A stretch of 64,000 bases of DNA from Polyangiaceae bacterium (GTDB lineage: Bacteria; Myxococcota_A; Polyangia; Polyangiales; Polyangiaceae), in NCBI GenBank assembly GCA_041389725.1, contig JAWKRG010000004.1:310001-374000 (forward strand). Reading direction: 5' to 3'. The notes under the pieces were generated by a model, which was not told where the DNA came from, searched no databases, and saw only the letters and a list, made by a program, of their open reading frames with translations. The position numbers were made by a program, and so were the translations under genes. Shown piece after piece: positions 36,677-47,051 of the stretch. Position 1 is the stretch's first letter. Every line of letters starts with the position of its first letter.

Positions 36677-38098
36677 TCAATTCCCGCCGCGCGCGCAGCG
36701 AAAGCCGAGGTGGGCGTCGACGGCGAAGTTCTCGTCGATCACGAAGCCCCGCAGGCTCGCGTGCAGCAAGAGTCCCGACGAGCCGTAGTCTCCGCCGCGG
36801 AACACGCGGGCGTTTCCATCCGTGGCGCTCACCGCATCGCAAGATGGATTCACCAGGATGAGTGGGCTCGACCAGCAGCCTTCGTCGTCGCGGTTCCAGC
36901 GGTCTGCGGCCCACTCGTTCACGTTGCCCATCAAGTCCACGATGCGCTTGCCGTCGCGATCGAGCACATCGCGTAGCCCTGAGCCGGCGGGTGCTGGTCC
37001 GGCGCCAAGGGAAGCGCACTCCGCGTCCAATCCCTCGCGATCTTGCACCGCATCCTCGCAGCTCGGGAGATCCGACCCCCACACGAAGCGCGAGCGCCCC
37101 AGGGCCGACGCGGCGCGCTCGTACTCGGCCTCGGTGGGCAGGCGCTTGCCCAGGGACTCGCAGTACTGCTTCGCCTTCGACCAACTGAGGCAGTTCACGG
37201 GCAGCGTGTCGCTATCACTTGTTTGGGTGGTGTAGACGCAGCCGACGATGCCGTGGTCCTTCTCGCGCGGGTTGTCGCTCGGCCCGCCAAGGATGAGAGC
37301 AGTCGCCAGACCCGACGCGCGAAACTCGCTCACCGTCACTTCTTTCAGATCCAAGAAGTAGGGAGCCAGAACCACGAGGCGTTCGTGGGCGCCGTCTTTC
37401 TCGGGAAACCCCGTAGTATCCAAGTTCGGATCCCCGAGCCACTGCGCGCCACCGGGAATACAGGCATCGTCATCGCGGGTTGGCGCGCTGCAGGGCGTGA
37501 CCGACGCGCCTGGCCAGGAACCGACCACGCCTGCCGGGGGCCCACCATCGGCGACAGCGACCATCGCGTTCGGCAATCCGACATCGTCCGTCTTCAGCAC
37601 GACGTGGGCATCGACGCGCCCCTCCGCGGGCGGCGCGATGCGCACGGTGCGATCGATGGTGGACCGTGCGCGCGGCGCACCCGAGTTCGAACCCGCGCTG
37701 CGATACAGCCGCAAGCGTATGTCCGCGACTCCGCCTTGCAGTGCGAAACTCGCGTCGGCCAAGCGACTGCGATCCGCCGCCACCTGGCGCGAACACCCCG
37801 CGCAGGGCTGCGTCTGACCCACGGGGAACACGTCGATCTGCAGGCGATCGAAGAGCGGCGCTTGGTCCAGATCGTCCGCTTCGTCGATCGCCGCGGGCAA
37901 CGGCGCGTCCGTTGTGACGTGCAGAAGCACGTGACCCTGCGCCGGCAGGGATTCCTCGCCGCAAGCGGGCAAGAGCAGCGCGAGGGAGAGCGACACGAAG
38001 CGATTCAGCGCGAGGGAGCGCGACGCGAAACGGCTCAGCGCGAGGGAGAGCGACGCGAAGCGGGTCAGCGCGAGGGAGAGCGACGCGAAGCGGGTCAT
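36677..38098 (-). CDS. SUMF1/FGE-fold lipoprotein with repeat-built signal peptide
   Basis: A 473-aa lipoprotein. The first 40 residues are four copies of a ten-residue unit (xRFASLSLAL), coded by exact 30-base repeats, before lipobox LPAC (Cys46). A domain shared with the next gene follows (HVLLHVTTDAPLPAAI...RLQIDVFPVG). The C-terminal half is a formylglycine-generating-enzyme-type (sulfatase-modifying factor) fold: EVTVSEFRASGL, VNCLSWSKAKQYCESLGKRLPTEAEYE, MGNVNEWAADRW, VFRGGDYG and LGFRCAR. The two active-site cysteines of true FGE are not evident, so it may be a binding version. ATG 38098 overlaps the upstream gene's TGA (ATGA). Confidence 0.8.
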   Translation of the reverse strand: MTRFASLSLALTRFASLSLALSRFASRSLALNRFVSLSLALLLPACGEESLPAQGHVLLHVTTDAPLPAAIDEADDLDQAPLFDRLQIDVFPVGQTQPCAGCSRQVAADRSRLADASFALQGGVADIRLRLYRSAGSNSGAPRARSTIDRTVRIAPPAEGRVDAHVVLKTDDVGLPNAMVAVADGGPPAGVVGSWPGASVTPCSAPTRDDDACIPGGAQWLGDPNLDTTGFPEKDGAHERLVVLAPYFLDLKEVTVSEFRASGLATALILGGPSDNPREKDHGIVGCVYTTQTSDSDTLPVNCLSWSKAKQYCESLGKRLPTEAEYERAASALGRSRFVWGSDLPSCEDAVQDREGLDAECASLGAGPAPAGSGLRDVLDRDGKRIVDLMGNVNEWAADRWNRDDEGCWSSPLILVNPSCDAVSATDGNARVFRGGDYGSSGLLLHASLRGFVIDENFAVDAHLGFRCARGGN

Positions 38099-38100
38099 GG
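37981..38100. repeat. four tandem 30-base units inside a signal peptide
   Basis: Units of exactly 30 bases at 37981-38010, 38011-38040, 38041-38070 and 38071-38100, consensus cgagggagagcgacgcgaag then cgggtcagcg. Read on the minus strand they give the repeated hydrophobic segment of the lipoprotein's signal peptide. Copy-number change would keep the frame and only lengthen or shorten the hydrophobic region. Confidence 0.9.
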
Positions 38101-39570
38101 CGACATCGGGTACACGCAACGGAAGCCGATGAACGACGCGGACCCTTCCCAGCCCACGGAGGTGCGATTGGCGCTCTTCAAGATCGGTGGCGGCGCGGGC
38201 CAGCTGCCGCCGCGCACGATTCGCTCCAGGCTGCCCGGAACGTCGCAGACCGGGTCGTGCATGCTGCTCTCGTTCCAGCACGGGTCGTCGTAGCTTGCGC
38301 GCGCATCGCGGGTCCATTCCGCGAGATTCCCCGCCAGTGCGCGCAGCCCCGTCGGCGTCGCGTCTGCCGTCGCGTCATCCAAGGCGACAGGCCCGCTGCC
38401 CACGCTCTGACACACGCCAGCAGTGCCGCCCAATGCGACTCGGCCATACACCGCGCGATCGCAACTCGGTGCCTCGTCGCCCCAAGGATACGCGCTGCGC
38501 CCGCGGGGATCCCAGGCGGTGGCCGCGTACTCCCACTCGGCCTCGGTGGGCAATCGGCCGCCCGCGAACTCGCAGAACTCCTGCGCCAAGATGGAGTCCA
38601 CGCAAGATAGCGCGAAGCCTTCTCGCTCGTCGGGCAGCGTCGTGAAGGTGCACGCCGTCGTGTCGGGTGCGGTTCCGAGGGGCGCGTTGTTGCTCATGGG
38701 CATGCGACTGGGCACGAAGCCCTGTGCCAGTGCCGCGCGAAAGCGTCCGACGCTCACCTCGTCGCGATCCATGGCGAAGGCACCGTGGGTCACGATGCGC
38801 TCGGGCGCCGTCGGCAGATCCGGAGGCAAGAGCACGTCCGTGCGTCCGAGAATCGTCGCACCACCCACGACGCACACTCGATCCGCGGGCACGTCGCCGA
38901 CGCAGTCGCTGCGACGCAAAGTGCCCACTTTCGACTCCGCCGTAGCCGCTTGGTCCGACTCGAAGGGCGACAGAGCCGACCGCACGCGCTCGGTGTTCAC
39001 GCAGCTGGCCGCGTCGGCGAGGCTTGGGCCCGCGCCGTCACTTTGCGACAGCCGCGCCATGGTTCCAGCGCAGTTGCCGCTCAGCAGCACTCCGCGACGA
39101 TCCACGCGTCCCGGGGTCAGTGAGATCCACAGCAAGCGATCCACGGTCAATGCGGGAAGCGGCTCGTCCCGCGGCGTGAGGTCGCGCCCATCGCGCAAGA
39201 GCCGCGGCGCTTCTCCGGGGCTCGGTGCGCCGTCACGCGGCTGTCCGAACTCCCAGAAGCGTTCACCGCGGTAGTCCCGCGTGCGTCCCTCCGCATAGGC
39301 GCGCAAGCGCACGAACACGCCGGTGTTGGCGCTCTTGTCGCTGAACACCGTAAAGCTCGCCGGCCAGTCGCTCGGATCGGGCAAGGCGACATCACGCGAC
39401 TCGAACCACCCGCCCTCTGCGGTGAACAAGTCGATGCGCAACCGACTCACGACCGCGGGCACCGGCAGATCCGTGTCGACGTGAAGCTCCGCTTGGCCAT
39501 AAGGCGGCAAGCTCTCGTTGCCGCATCCTGTGATCGCTAGCGAGCCCGTCACGAACAGCGTGCGAAGCAT
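38095..39570 (-). CDS. SUMF1/FGE-fold lipoprotein (upstream copy)
   Basis: A 491-aa lipoprotein with lipobox ITGC (Cys16). The N-terminal domain AELHVDTDLPVPAVVSRLRIDLFTA is homologous to that of the next gene. The C-terminal FGE/SUMF1 fold reads FAMDRDEVSVGRFRAAL, LSCVDSILAQEFCEFAGGRLPTEAEWEYAA, LAGNLAEWTRD, IVRGGSW and IGFRCVY. Family members oxidise a sulfatase Cys or, more often in lipoproteins, act as non-enzymatic modules. The chosen ATG at 39570 begins a good signal peptide. The frame runs further right, but there it codes tandem repeats and antisense of the PEGA gene. Its TGA overlaps the next ATG, so the two are coupled. Confidence 0.8.
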   Translation of the reverse strand: MLRTLFVTGSLAITGCGNESLPPYGQAELHVDTDLPVPAVVSRLRIDLFTAEGGWFESRDVALPDPSDWPASFTVFSDKSANTGVFVRLRAYAEGRTRDYRGERFWEFGQPRDGAPSPGEAPRLLRDGRDLTPRDEPLPALTVDRLLWISLTPGRVDRRGVLLSGNCAGTMARLSQSDGAGPSLADAASCVNTERVRSALSPFESDQAATAESKVGTLRRSDCVGDVPADRVCVVGGATILGRTDVLLPPDLPTAPERIVTHGAFAMDRDEVSVGRFRAALAQGFVPSRMPMSNNAPLGTAPDTTACTFTTLPDEREGFALSCVDSILAQEFCEFAGGRLPTEAEWEYAATAWDPRGRSAYPWGDEAPSCDRAVYGRVALGGTAGVCQSVGSGPVALDDATADATPTGLRALAGNLAEWTRDARASYDDPCWNESSMHDPVCDVPGSLERIVRGGSWPAPPPILKSANRTSVGWEGSASFIGFRCVYPMSP

Positions 39571-39720
39571 CGCGCTCCACCCAACGTCGGGTCGGGATTC
39601 ATTGGCAGCGCAGCGACCAGGTTTCATGGCACGGACACCGGCCAACGGAGCGCCGCGTCGGGATTCGTCCGCCACACCCCGCCCAGCTTTCATGGCACGG
39701 GCACCGACCAGCCGAGCGTC
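39568..39720. repeat. degenerate tandem repeat between PEGA gene end and FGE gene start
   Basis: About two to three copies of a ~66-base unit with tttcatggcacgg.caccg and gtcgggattc words. The rightmost copy forms the last codons and stop of the PEGA gene at 39690. The duplication thus spans a stop codon and fills the gap before the next ATG. Confidence 0.65.
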
Positions 39721-40781
39721 CCTTGCGAAACGGGCGGGCGTTCGGGATCCGGACGGGTCGCCGCGTAGGTGCCCACGCCGATTCCAACCAGCGCCACCCC
39801 GATGCCGGTCCAAAACCACCAGCGCTCGGTGAGCAGCACGGGCTCCTTGCTCAGCCGCGCGTCGAGCTCGACGCGTTCGCCCGCGCTCAAGGTCGCTTCC
39901 GTTGCGTACTCCGTGAACCCGGGTTTGCGCACCACGACGCGATAGCGGCCCGCGGGGCGCGACAGGCGCACGGGCGCAATGCCGACGTCCAGATCGTTGA
40001 CGCGCACCACGGCGTCTTTCTCGTTCGCGTCGATGAGCAGCTTGCCGGGCAACTTCGCCAGGGAGAGCGTGAGCGACGTGCTCGACGCCGGAGCGACGTC
40101 GATGGGTCGCACCACATCGCGATAGCCGCGGCGCGCGATCAAGAGCACGTGATGCCCCGGATCCAGCTCGATCACGAACTTGCCGCGCGGCGCGGGCTGC
40201 CCCGGTCCCGGATCGCGCGTGCCCGCGACGAAGCGCGTGCCCGGATCGCGTGTGCCCGGATCGCGCGTGCCCGCGCCCGGATCGCGTGTGCCCGGGCTCG
40301 GAGCGTGCGTGCTCGGTCCCGGATCGCGCGTGCCCGCAACGACGCGCTGCAACGGGCGCCCATCCACGCTGAGCAGTGCGCCCGCGGGGATCAGCTCGAG
40401 CTCGACGCGCGCGATCACCGCCTCGAGCTCCTTCAGGAACTGCGTCGCTTCTCGGCGCATGTCCGCATCGAGACGGTCGTCCCGAAGTGCATCCTGAAAG
40501 GCCCCCCGCGCGCGTGTGAAGTGACCCAGCGCGCGCTCGCAAACGCCGACGTTGTAGAGCGTGCCCCGGTGCGCGTGCAGTGCTAGCGACGCCTCGAACT
40601 TCTCCCGCGCCTCGCCCCAACGCATCTTTTCTGCCAGCTCTGTTCCCTCCACGAACAGCGCGCGCGCGCGCGTCACCGCAGGGGATTCGCTTTCCATCGG
40701 CGCCGATTCCGCGCCTTGTGCGCGCAAGGGGGGCGAGAGCAGCAGCACGCTGCCGATCAGGAGAATTCGGGAGAAGTGCAT
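39690..40781 (-). CDS. TPR/PEGA envelope protein with an internal GTRDPG repeat
   Basis: A 363-aa protein: signal peptide (LLIGSVLLLSPPLRAQG), then TPR-like helices (ARALFVEGTELAEKMRWGEAREKF...YNVGVCERALGHF). A PEGA domain (VELELIPAGALLSVDGRPL) is interrupted at about residues 145-195 by GTRDPG-type repeats. It resumes with HHVLLIARRGYRDVVRPI. A second PEGA-like unit (GKLLIDANEKDAVVRVNDLDVG) and a membrane helix (WFWTGIGVALVGIGVGTYA) follow. The ATG at 40781 has no good ribosome site; the region has three gtgcatca repeats. It lies 21 bases after the kinase gene and probably shares its transcript. Confidence 0.8.
   Translation of the reverse strand: MHFSRILLIGSVLLLSPPLRAQGAESAPMESESPAVTRARALFVEGTELAEKMRWGEAREKFEASLALHAHRGTLYNVGVCERALGHFTRARGAFQDALRDDRLDADMRREATQFLKELEAVIARVELELIPAGALLSVDGRPLQRVVAGTRDPGPSTHAPSPGTRDPGAGTRDPGTRDPGTRFVAGTRDPGPGQPAPRGKFVIELDPGHHVLLIARRGYRDVVRPIDVAPASSTSLTLSLAKLPGKLLIDANEKDAVVRVNDLDVGIAPVRLSRPAGRYRVVVRKPGFTEYATEATLSAGERVELDARLSKEPVLLTERWWFWTGIGVALVGIGVGTYAATRPDPERPPVSQGTLGWSVPVP
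40199..40345. repeat. in-frame GTRDPG minisatellite
   Basis: Units of 15-18 bases built on ggatcgcgcgtgcccg recur about seven times and code Gly-Thr-Arg-Asp-Pro-Gly variants. They are inserted in the PEGA domain of the surrounding gene, keeping frame. Confidence 0.8.
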
Positions 40782-40802
40782 CAGAAGTGCATCACGGGTG
40801 CA

Positions 40803-42266
<1,464 letters not shown>

Positions 42267-42282
42267 GGCCGAGGCGGAGCGT

Positions 42283-42352
42283 AGAAGGGTCCCGCGCCCC
42301 GCGCCAGCCGCGGCTTGGAAGGGTCCTGCGCCCCGCGCCAGCCGCGTGGGAA
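42283..42352. repeat. tandem duplication in the sigma-kinase gap
   Basis: A unit of about 36 bases (gaagggtcc.gcgccccgcg then ccagccgcg) occurs twice between the sigma-factor stop and the kinase start. No coding role is seen. Confidence 0.7.
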
Positions 42353-42360
42353 CCTGCGCG

Positions 42361-43137
42361 CTAACCCGTGGCGCGACCTTCGTTCAGGATTCGAATCACG
42401 CTCACGTCCAGCTGGCTCTGCACCAGCCGCGCCAGGCTGGCGAACTCCGCCGCATTCAGCGCCAGCTCGGCTTGCAGCCGCGCCTGGGTGTCGTCGTAGA
42501 GTCGCTCCCGCGCATCCTTGATCCAGCGCGCGACCGTTGCTCGATGCACTCCCATGAGTTGCCCGATGCGATCGATGTTCAGGCCGTCGATCAGGTTCAG
42601 GGACAGCACCGTGCGTTCGCGCTCGCCCAGCTGCGTCAACGCATCTGCAAACGCCCGACCCAGCTCTTGGGAATAGCGTCGCTTGATGTGGTCCAGCTCG
42701 GGATCGTCCAACACGCGATCGACCGCCTCAGCGTCCTCGTGTACGCCTTCGTTGCGGCGGTGTAGTTCGAGACCGATGCGCGTCGCGCTCACGCGCAGAA
42801 ACCCTTCCAAGCTGCCCCGCCCGGAGTAGTTGCCGAGCTTGGGCTCGGGTCCGGCCAGCATGCGCTCGCGCAGCACTTGCTGCACTTCGTCGGCGAAGGC
42901 GGCGCTCGAGTCGATGCGTCGCACGAAGTCTTTCACGCGCGCCACGTAGCGAGCTTCGAAGTCCTTTACCGCACCCGCGTTCCCCGCGAGACACAGAAAG
43001 CAGAGCGCAAGCTCGCGCACGCGATCGGCGTCGAGGGCTTCGGGATGTTCCGAGCGTTGCTGCACGTAGGCGCGCAACGCGTCCGCGTCGGCCGCGGGCG
43101 CTGCCGCAAGCGCCGTGGACAGCCACTCCGGAAGCAT
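42361..43137 (-). CDS. RNA polymerase sigma-70 factor, Myxococcales type
   Basis: A 258-aa sigma factor from ATG 43137 (MLPEWLSTAL). An ATG 11 codons upstream (43170) is possible; neither has a strong ribosome site. Region 2-like helices read AVKDFEARYVARVKDFVRRID. Region 4 helix-turn-helix reads LGERERTVLSLNLIDGLNIDRIGQLMGVHRATVARWIKDAR. The long N-terminal part and the pairing with a zinc-finger Ser/Thr kinase match the sigma group restricted to Myxococcales (TIGR03001-like). It heads the leftward cluster of kinase, PEGA protein and two FGE-fold lipoproteins and probably responds to envelope state. Confidence 0.82.
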   Translation of the reverse strand: MLPEWLSTALAAAPAADADALRAYVQQRSEHPEALDADRVRELALCFLCLAGNAGAVKDFEARYVARVKDFVRRIDSSAAFADEVQQVLRERMLAGPEPKLGNYSGRGSLEGFLRVSATRIGLELHRRNEGVHEDAEAVDRVLDDPELDHIKRRYSQELGRAFADALTQLGERERTVLSLNLIDGLNIDRIGQLMGVHRATVARWIKDARERLYDDTQARLQAELALNAAEFASLARLVQSQLDVSVIRILNEGRATG

Positions 43138-43170
43138 CGCGAGTCGGATCCTACGCGCGACTCCCGCCAC

Positions 43171-43239
43171 TCACAACGTGGCCGCGACGGCCTTCAACCC
43201 GCCGGCCGCTCACAACGTGGCCGCGACGGCTTTCAACAC
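43171..43239. repeat. direct duplication of a gene's last codons
   Basis: The ~32-base stretch ctcacaacgtggccgcgacgg continuing to cttcaac occurs at 43171-43202 and 43208-43239. The right copy is the 3' end of the metallo-beta-lactamase-fold gene (VLKAVAATL and stop). The left copy lies just outside it. Confidence 0.85.
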
Positions 43240-43917
43240 GCCGGGCGCGTCGGCATCGATGGCGTCGCCGTGGCCGGGCAGGATGCGCACGACGTCCTTC
43301 GTCGCGAGCCTCTCGAAGTGCGCGCGCAGCGCGGGCTTGTCCTTGGCGAGGAACAGACGCCCGATGCGTGTGACCTTGGGGCCACCCGTGGAACCGATCA
43401 GCTTGAGGATGAACCCTTGTCCGCCGGGCAGGTGGGGCACGTTGAAGAGCGCATCGTTGAACACGAGGGTGTCGCCGTCCGCCGAGTGCACGCGCATCAC
43501 TCCTTCGGATTCCTTGGTGCCGTCCAGGTGTTCGAAGTGCACGCGGTCGTCGCTCGGGATCTCGTCGTAGGTGCCGTCCACCGCCACGACTTCTTCCACC
43601 TTCTTGCGGGCGCCGCGCGGGCAGAACACCTTCGCATCCGGATAGCGCTTCTTGAACGTAGCGGCGTCAAGCCGATGCCAGCCGTTCGGCACGATGAGGA
43701 TCGCGATGCGACCCCAGTCTTCGATGCGCTTCATCAGCTCGGGCTCGAGTCCCATCGCGTTGTGCACCACGACGCTTCCGTCAGCGAGCTTCGCCAGCGT
43801 CATGCGCCGCTTCAGCGGCATGCCGGGCAGATCGCCCACGATGCTCCACAGGTTGTCGGCGTGTTGCTGCAGACTGCCGTGACGCAGCACCGTCCACTCT
43901 TCGAACGCTTTAGGCAT
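43210..43917 (-). CDS. metallo-beta-lactamase-fold protein (DUF4336-like)
   Basis: A 235-aa protein from ATG 43917, with AGGAGG 8 bases upstream. Features: RRMTLAKLADGSVVVHNAMG, IAILIVPNGWHRLDAATFKKRYP, VFCPRGARKK, DTLVFNDALFN and VRILPGHGDAI. This matches the DUF4336/metallo-hydrolase-like fold with a reduced set of metal ligands (His in NGWHRLD, His in LPGHGD). The catalytic activity is uncertain. It precedes the sigma factor on the same strand after a 72-base gap with a duplicated end. Confidence 0.7.
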   Translation of the reverse strand: MPKAFEEWTVLRHGSLQQHADNLWSIVGDLPGMPLKRRMTLAKLADGSVVVHNAMGLEPELMKRIEDWGRIAILIVPNGWHRLDAATFKKRYPDAKVFCPRGARKKVEEVVAVDGTYDEIPSDDRVHFEHLDGTKESEGVMRVHSADGDTLVFNDALFNVPHLPGGQGFILKLIGSTGGPKVTRIGRLFLAKDKPALRAHFERLATKDVVRILPGHGDAIDADAPGVLKAVAATL

Positions 43918-43976
43918 GACGAAGGCCTCCTGCACCGAGTCCTACCCGCGCTCGCCCCGAGCTTCCAGCGTGCGCG

Positions 43977-44753
43977 CTACTCGAACAGCGGACTCGGTCC
44001 GGGAACGGGTTTCGCCGCGGGCTTCGGCTTGGTCTTCGGCTCCGTATCGAAGATCGGCTTCGCCTCGGGCCGCTGCGTCGATAGCTCCGTGCCCTTGCTC
44101 GACTTGGGTGCAAGCTTCGGTGCGGGCGCCGCGGGTGCGGGCGCTGCGCTCGAGGCCGAAGCCGGCGGTTCGGCGCTCACTGCCGCCGAAACCGACGCGG
44201 GAGGCGCTGCGGGCAGCGGTTGCGCCGTCGTCAACGCCAGCATCGTGGGCACCGGTTGCGGTGGCGCAGCGAGATCCACTTTGCCCAAGGTGGGCTCCGG
44301 CGGCGGCGTGCTGCGCCCCATCATGAAGACGATGACGAGCATCGACAGCACTCCGACCGCGACGGCCAGCAGCACCAATCCGCGCTTCGACTCACGTGGT
44401 TGCGTGGGCTTGGCAGGCGCTACCGCAGGTTCCGCACTGTCCGTCACCGCGGGCTCGGTGCTATCCGCAGTCGCGCGCGCCGGATCCGCTTCTCGCTGTA
44501 GCGTGCGCAGGTTCTTGACGGTGTGCGCACGCCGGGGATCCTCTTGCTCCCTCACCTTCACCGTCTCGATTTCCATCGTGCGGTGATCGCTGACTCGCGG
44601 CAGCGTGCGCGGTCCCACGTACTCGCTGGCGTGATCCGGCGTCGGCCCCACGAGCGGCACTTCTTTCATTGACGCGTCCAGCTCGTCGAAGCTCGGCGTG
44701 CCTTCGCGGGGTGTGGGTGCGTCGTAGGGTTTGCCCTGGTCGTCCTCGCTCAT
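43977..44753 (-). CDS. single-pass membrane protein with Pro/Ala-rich periplasmic part
   Basis: A 258-aa protein from ATG 44753 (AGGA 7 bases upstream). The charged cytoplasmic N-terminus (~120 residues) is followed by one transmembrane helix (GLVLLAVAVGVLSMLVIVFMMG). A long Pro/Ala/Lys-rich tail (PPASVSAAVSAEPPASASSA, KTKPKPAAKPVPGPSPLFE) comes last. The layout resembles TonB-like or peptidoglycan-spanning linkers, but no TonB C-terminal domain is present. Function unknown. Confidence 0.65.
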   Translation of the reverse strand: MSEDDQGKPYDAPTPREGTPSFDELDASMKEVPLVGPTPDHASEYVGPRTLPRVSDHRTMEIETVKVREQEDPRRAHTVKNLRTLQREADPARATADSTEPAVTDSAEPAVAPAKPTQPRESKRGLVLLAVAVGVLSMLVIVFMMGRSTPPPEPTLGKVDLAAPPQPVPTMLALTTAQPLPAAPPASVSAAVSAEPPASASSAAPAPAAPAPKLAPKSSKGTELSTQRPEAKPIFDTEPKTKPKPAAKPVPGPSPLFE

Positions 44754-45033
44754 GCCCGATTCCTGTCGGCTAGGGACCCATGCTGCCATCTTTGACTCTT
44801 TCCGTGCGAGCTTGGAGCGAACGAACAGACTTGGAACCCTCCCCCTTCGGCACGGACCCAGGACCGGTTGCGCAAAAAGAATGCGCCGCGCCACTGCCTG
44901 GATCCACCGCTCAACTCCCTGGTTTCATTGGTTTATTGTCTCGACCCAGGCCGCCGCGCCGCGGCTCCTCCCGCAGAGTTCGACGCGAACCGGCCGCGCG
45001 CGCGTCGTCTATTGAAGCTGCTAGGCTCGAAGC

Positions 45034-45615
45034 ATGTCGGACGCCGCGCGGCGCGTAGCCACCTACGACGACATCCTGGCCGCACCCGCAAACAAGGTCG
45101 CAGAAATTTTGGGCGGAGAGCTGCGCCTCAGTCCACGTCCGGCAAAACCACACGCCGCCGCAGCCAGCGCGCTGGGCGAAGAGCTGGGGCCGCCCTTCAA
45201 GCGCGGTCGGGGTGGTCCGGGTGGCTGGATACTGCTCGACGAACCCGAATTGCACCTCGGGGCAGACGTCGTCGTTCCTGATCTCGGTGGCTGGCGCAGA
45301 GAGCGACTGCCGGTGCTCACCGACGAAGAGCCGCACTTCACCTTGGCTCCCGACTGGGCGTGCGAAGTGCTGTCGGCGTCCACGGCACGCTACGATCGCG
45401 CAGAGAAGCTGCCGATCTGCGCCCGAGAAGGGGTGAGTCACGTATGGCTCGTCGACCCCGTCGATCGTCTACTTGAAGTGCTGCGCCTCGAGAATGGCCG
45501 CTACAGCCTGCTCGGCGTTCACCGCGATCAAGCGCTCGTCCGGGCTGAGCCCTTCGACGCCATCGAGCTCGAACTCGGTGTGCTGTGGGCCGACGTGCAG
45601 CTCAGCGATAGGTAG
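45034..45615 (+). CDS. Uma2 family protein (second copy)
   Basis: A 193-aa Uma2/DUF820 protein: AEILGGELRLSPRPAKPHA, GADVVVPDLGGWRRERL, PDWACEVLSASTARYDRAEK and GVSHVWLVDPVDRLLEV. The Asp and Glu of the restriction-like core (VVPDLGG, ACEVLS) are present. It is distant in sequence from the copy at 28297. The likely start is the ATG at 45034; the upstream 280 bases contain no other gene. Biological role of the family is unsettled. Confidence 0.85.
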   Translation: MSDAARRVATYDDILAAPANKVAEILGGELRLSPRPAKPHAAAASALGEELGPPFKRGRGGPGGWILLDEPELHLGADVVVPDLGGWRRERLPVLTDEEPHFTLAPDWACEVLSASTARYDRAEKLPICAREGVSHVWLVDPVDRLLEVLRLENGRYSLLGVHRDQALVRAEPFDAIELELGVLWADVQLSDR

Positions 45616-45964
45616 CGACGCTCGGTGCGCAACGCACGCTGCTTCGCGCGTTGCGTCACGTGCGGGGAAATGAAGTGCGAGGCGCAGTGACACGAGCGAC
45701 CATGACGACGCGGCGCTACGGCTAGCGTGGACGTGTGGGACGCTGACAGTCGAGTGAGACGATGACGGCGCAGCGCGACGGGCAGCGTGGGAGTGACGTT
45801 TGGGACGCTGACAGTCGAGTGAGACGATGACGACGAGGCGCGACGGGCAGCGTGGGAGGCGACGTTTGGGACGCCGAGGGTCGAGACCCAACAAACCAGC
45901 CCAAAACGCTGGGCACAAATGCCAAGATTCGCGGGCGGATCTTTGGTAAGAATCTGTGCAATCG
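45616..45964. repeat. gene-free stretch with ~65-base tandem repeats
   Basis: A unit of about 65 bases (gggacgctgacagtcgagtg then agacgatgacg... and gcgacgggcagcgtgggag) occurs at 45737 and 45802. A decayed copy lies before them, from about 45671, and a partial copy starts at 45868. The region ends in gccgagggtcgagacccaac (45875-45894), a word shared with the repeats at 60876 and 63980. It separates the Uma2 gene from the TPR/PEGA gene and should hold that gene's promoter. Confidence 0.75.
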
Positions 45965-47050
45965 ATGGCTCTTCGTCGCTTCTCGTTCGCGATCTTGTCT
46001 TTGGGGTTGGCAAGTGCGGCACTGCTGCCGGTGTCCGCGGTGCGAGCGGAGCCCAGCGCGGCGGAGATCGCCGTGGCGCGCAAGCTGTACAAGGAAGCTT
46101 CGGAGCTGGAGAACGCCAAGAAGTGGGATCAGGCTGAGGCCAAGCTGCGCCAGGCCATCGCGATCAAAGAGACGCCGGGGCTTCGCTATCACTTGGCGTT
46201 CTGTCTCGAACAGCAGGGCAAGCTGGTGGACGCGCTCGTGGACTACGACCGCGCCGACGAGATGATCAAGGCTGGCAACAAAGCGCCGGACGTGGCGGAG
46301 TTGGTGGTGTCGGCGCGGGAGAGCATCAAGGCGCGCATTCCCACGCTGACGGTCAAGCTTCCCGCCGACGCGAGCGACGCCAAGGTGTCGATTGACGGCC
46401 ACGCGGTGTCGTCAGCGGTCATGGGACAACCCCTGCCACAGAATCCCGGGCGGCATCGCGTGCAGGTCACGTCGCCAGGCCGCGAGCCGTACTCCCAGGA
46501 CGTGCAGCTGGGTGAGAGCGAGAAGCGCGAACTCAACGTGGTGCTGCCGCCCGCCAAGAGCGAAGCGGCGCCGCCTCCGGCGGTTGCGAACGCGGACGAC
46601 CCGCCCGCGGACTCTGGCACGGTGAGCACCGATTCGTCGGGGTGGACGGCGCGCACCTGGGTGCTCGTGGGCGAAGGCGTGTTGGTGGCTGCGGGACTCG
46701 GCGTGGGCTTGTTCGCGACCTTCGACAAAGCCGGCGCGCAAGAAGAAGTGGATGCGGCCAAGGCCGAGCGCGATAGCCGCGGCGTTCGCTCCGGCGACGC
46801 GGCGTGTACCAATCCGGAGCCCGAGGACGTCAGCGCGTGCAAGCAGATCCCCGGGCTCGAAGACCAAGTGGACAGCGCGGCAACGCTGCAGGCCGTTGGC
46901 TTCATCGGCGCTGGTGTTGGCGCTGCCGCCGCCCTGACGACGTTCTTGCTGTGGAAGCCGAAGACCGAGGCGGAAGCGCAGCGGCTACCGCGTCTGTACG
47001 CGACACCGACGCGCGGCGGTGGCTTCATCGGTCTGGGCGGAAGCTTCTAG
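45965..47050 (+). CDS. TPR/PEGA envelope protein
   Basis: A 361-aa protein. Signal peptide [23 protein letters not shown]; a GTG three codons earlier is possible. Then TPR helices ([27 protein letters not shown]...[12 protein letters not shown]), a PEGA-type domain ([22 protein letters not shown]...[16 protein letters not shown]), and two hydrophobic segments ([21 protein letters not shown] and [20 protein letters not shown]) flanking a loop with two Cys. The end is glycine-rich ([11 protein letters not shown]). Architecture matches the PEGA proteins at 25896 and 39690, but sequence similarity is low. Its stop is 1 base before the next ATG. Confidence 0.8.
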   Translation: MALRRFSFAILSLGLASAALLPVSAVRAEPSAAEIAVARKLYKEASELENAKKWDQAEAKLRQAIAIKETPGLRYHLAFCLEQQGKLVDALVDYDRADEMIKAGNKAPDVAELVVSARESIKARIPTLTVKLPADASDAKVSIDGHAVSSAVMGQPLPQNPGRHRVQVTSPGREPYSQDVQLGESEKRELNVVLPPAKSEAAPPPAVANADDPPADSGTVSTDSSGWTARTWVLVGEGVLVAAGLGVGLFATFDKAGAQEEVDAAKAERDSRGVRSGDAACTNPEPEDVSACKQIPGLEDQVDSAATLQAVGFIGAGVGAAAALTTFLLWKPKTEAEAQRLPRLYATPTRGGGFIGLGGSF

Positions 47051-47051
47051 C

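Noticed and set aside
39571..40620. 350-codon N-terminal extension of the FGE-fold lipoprotein
   Set aside because: It overlaps the PEGA gene on the same strand in another frame and would bury the clear signal peptide at 39570.
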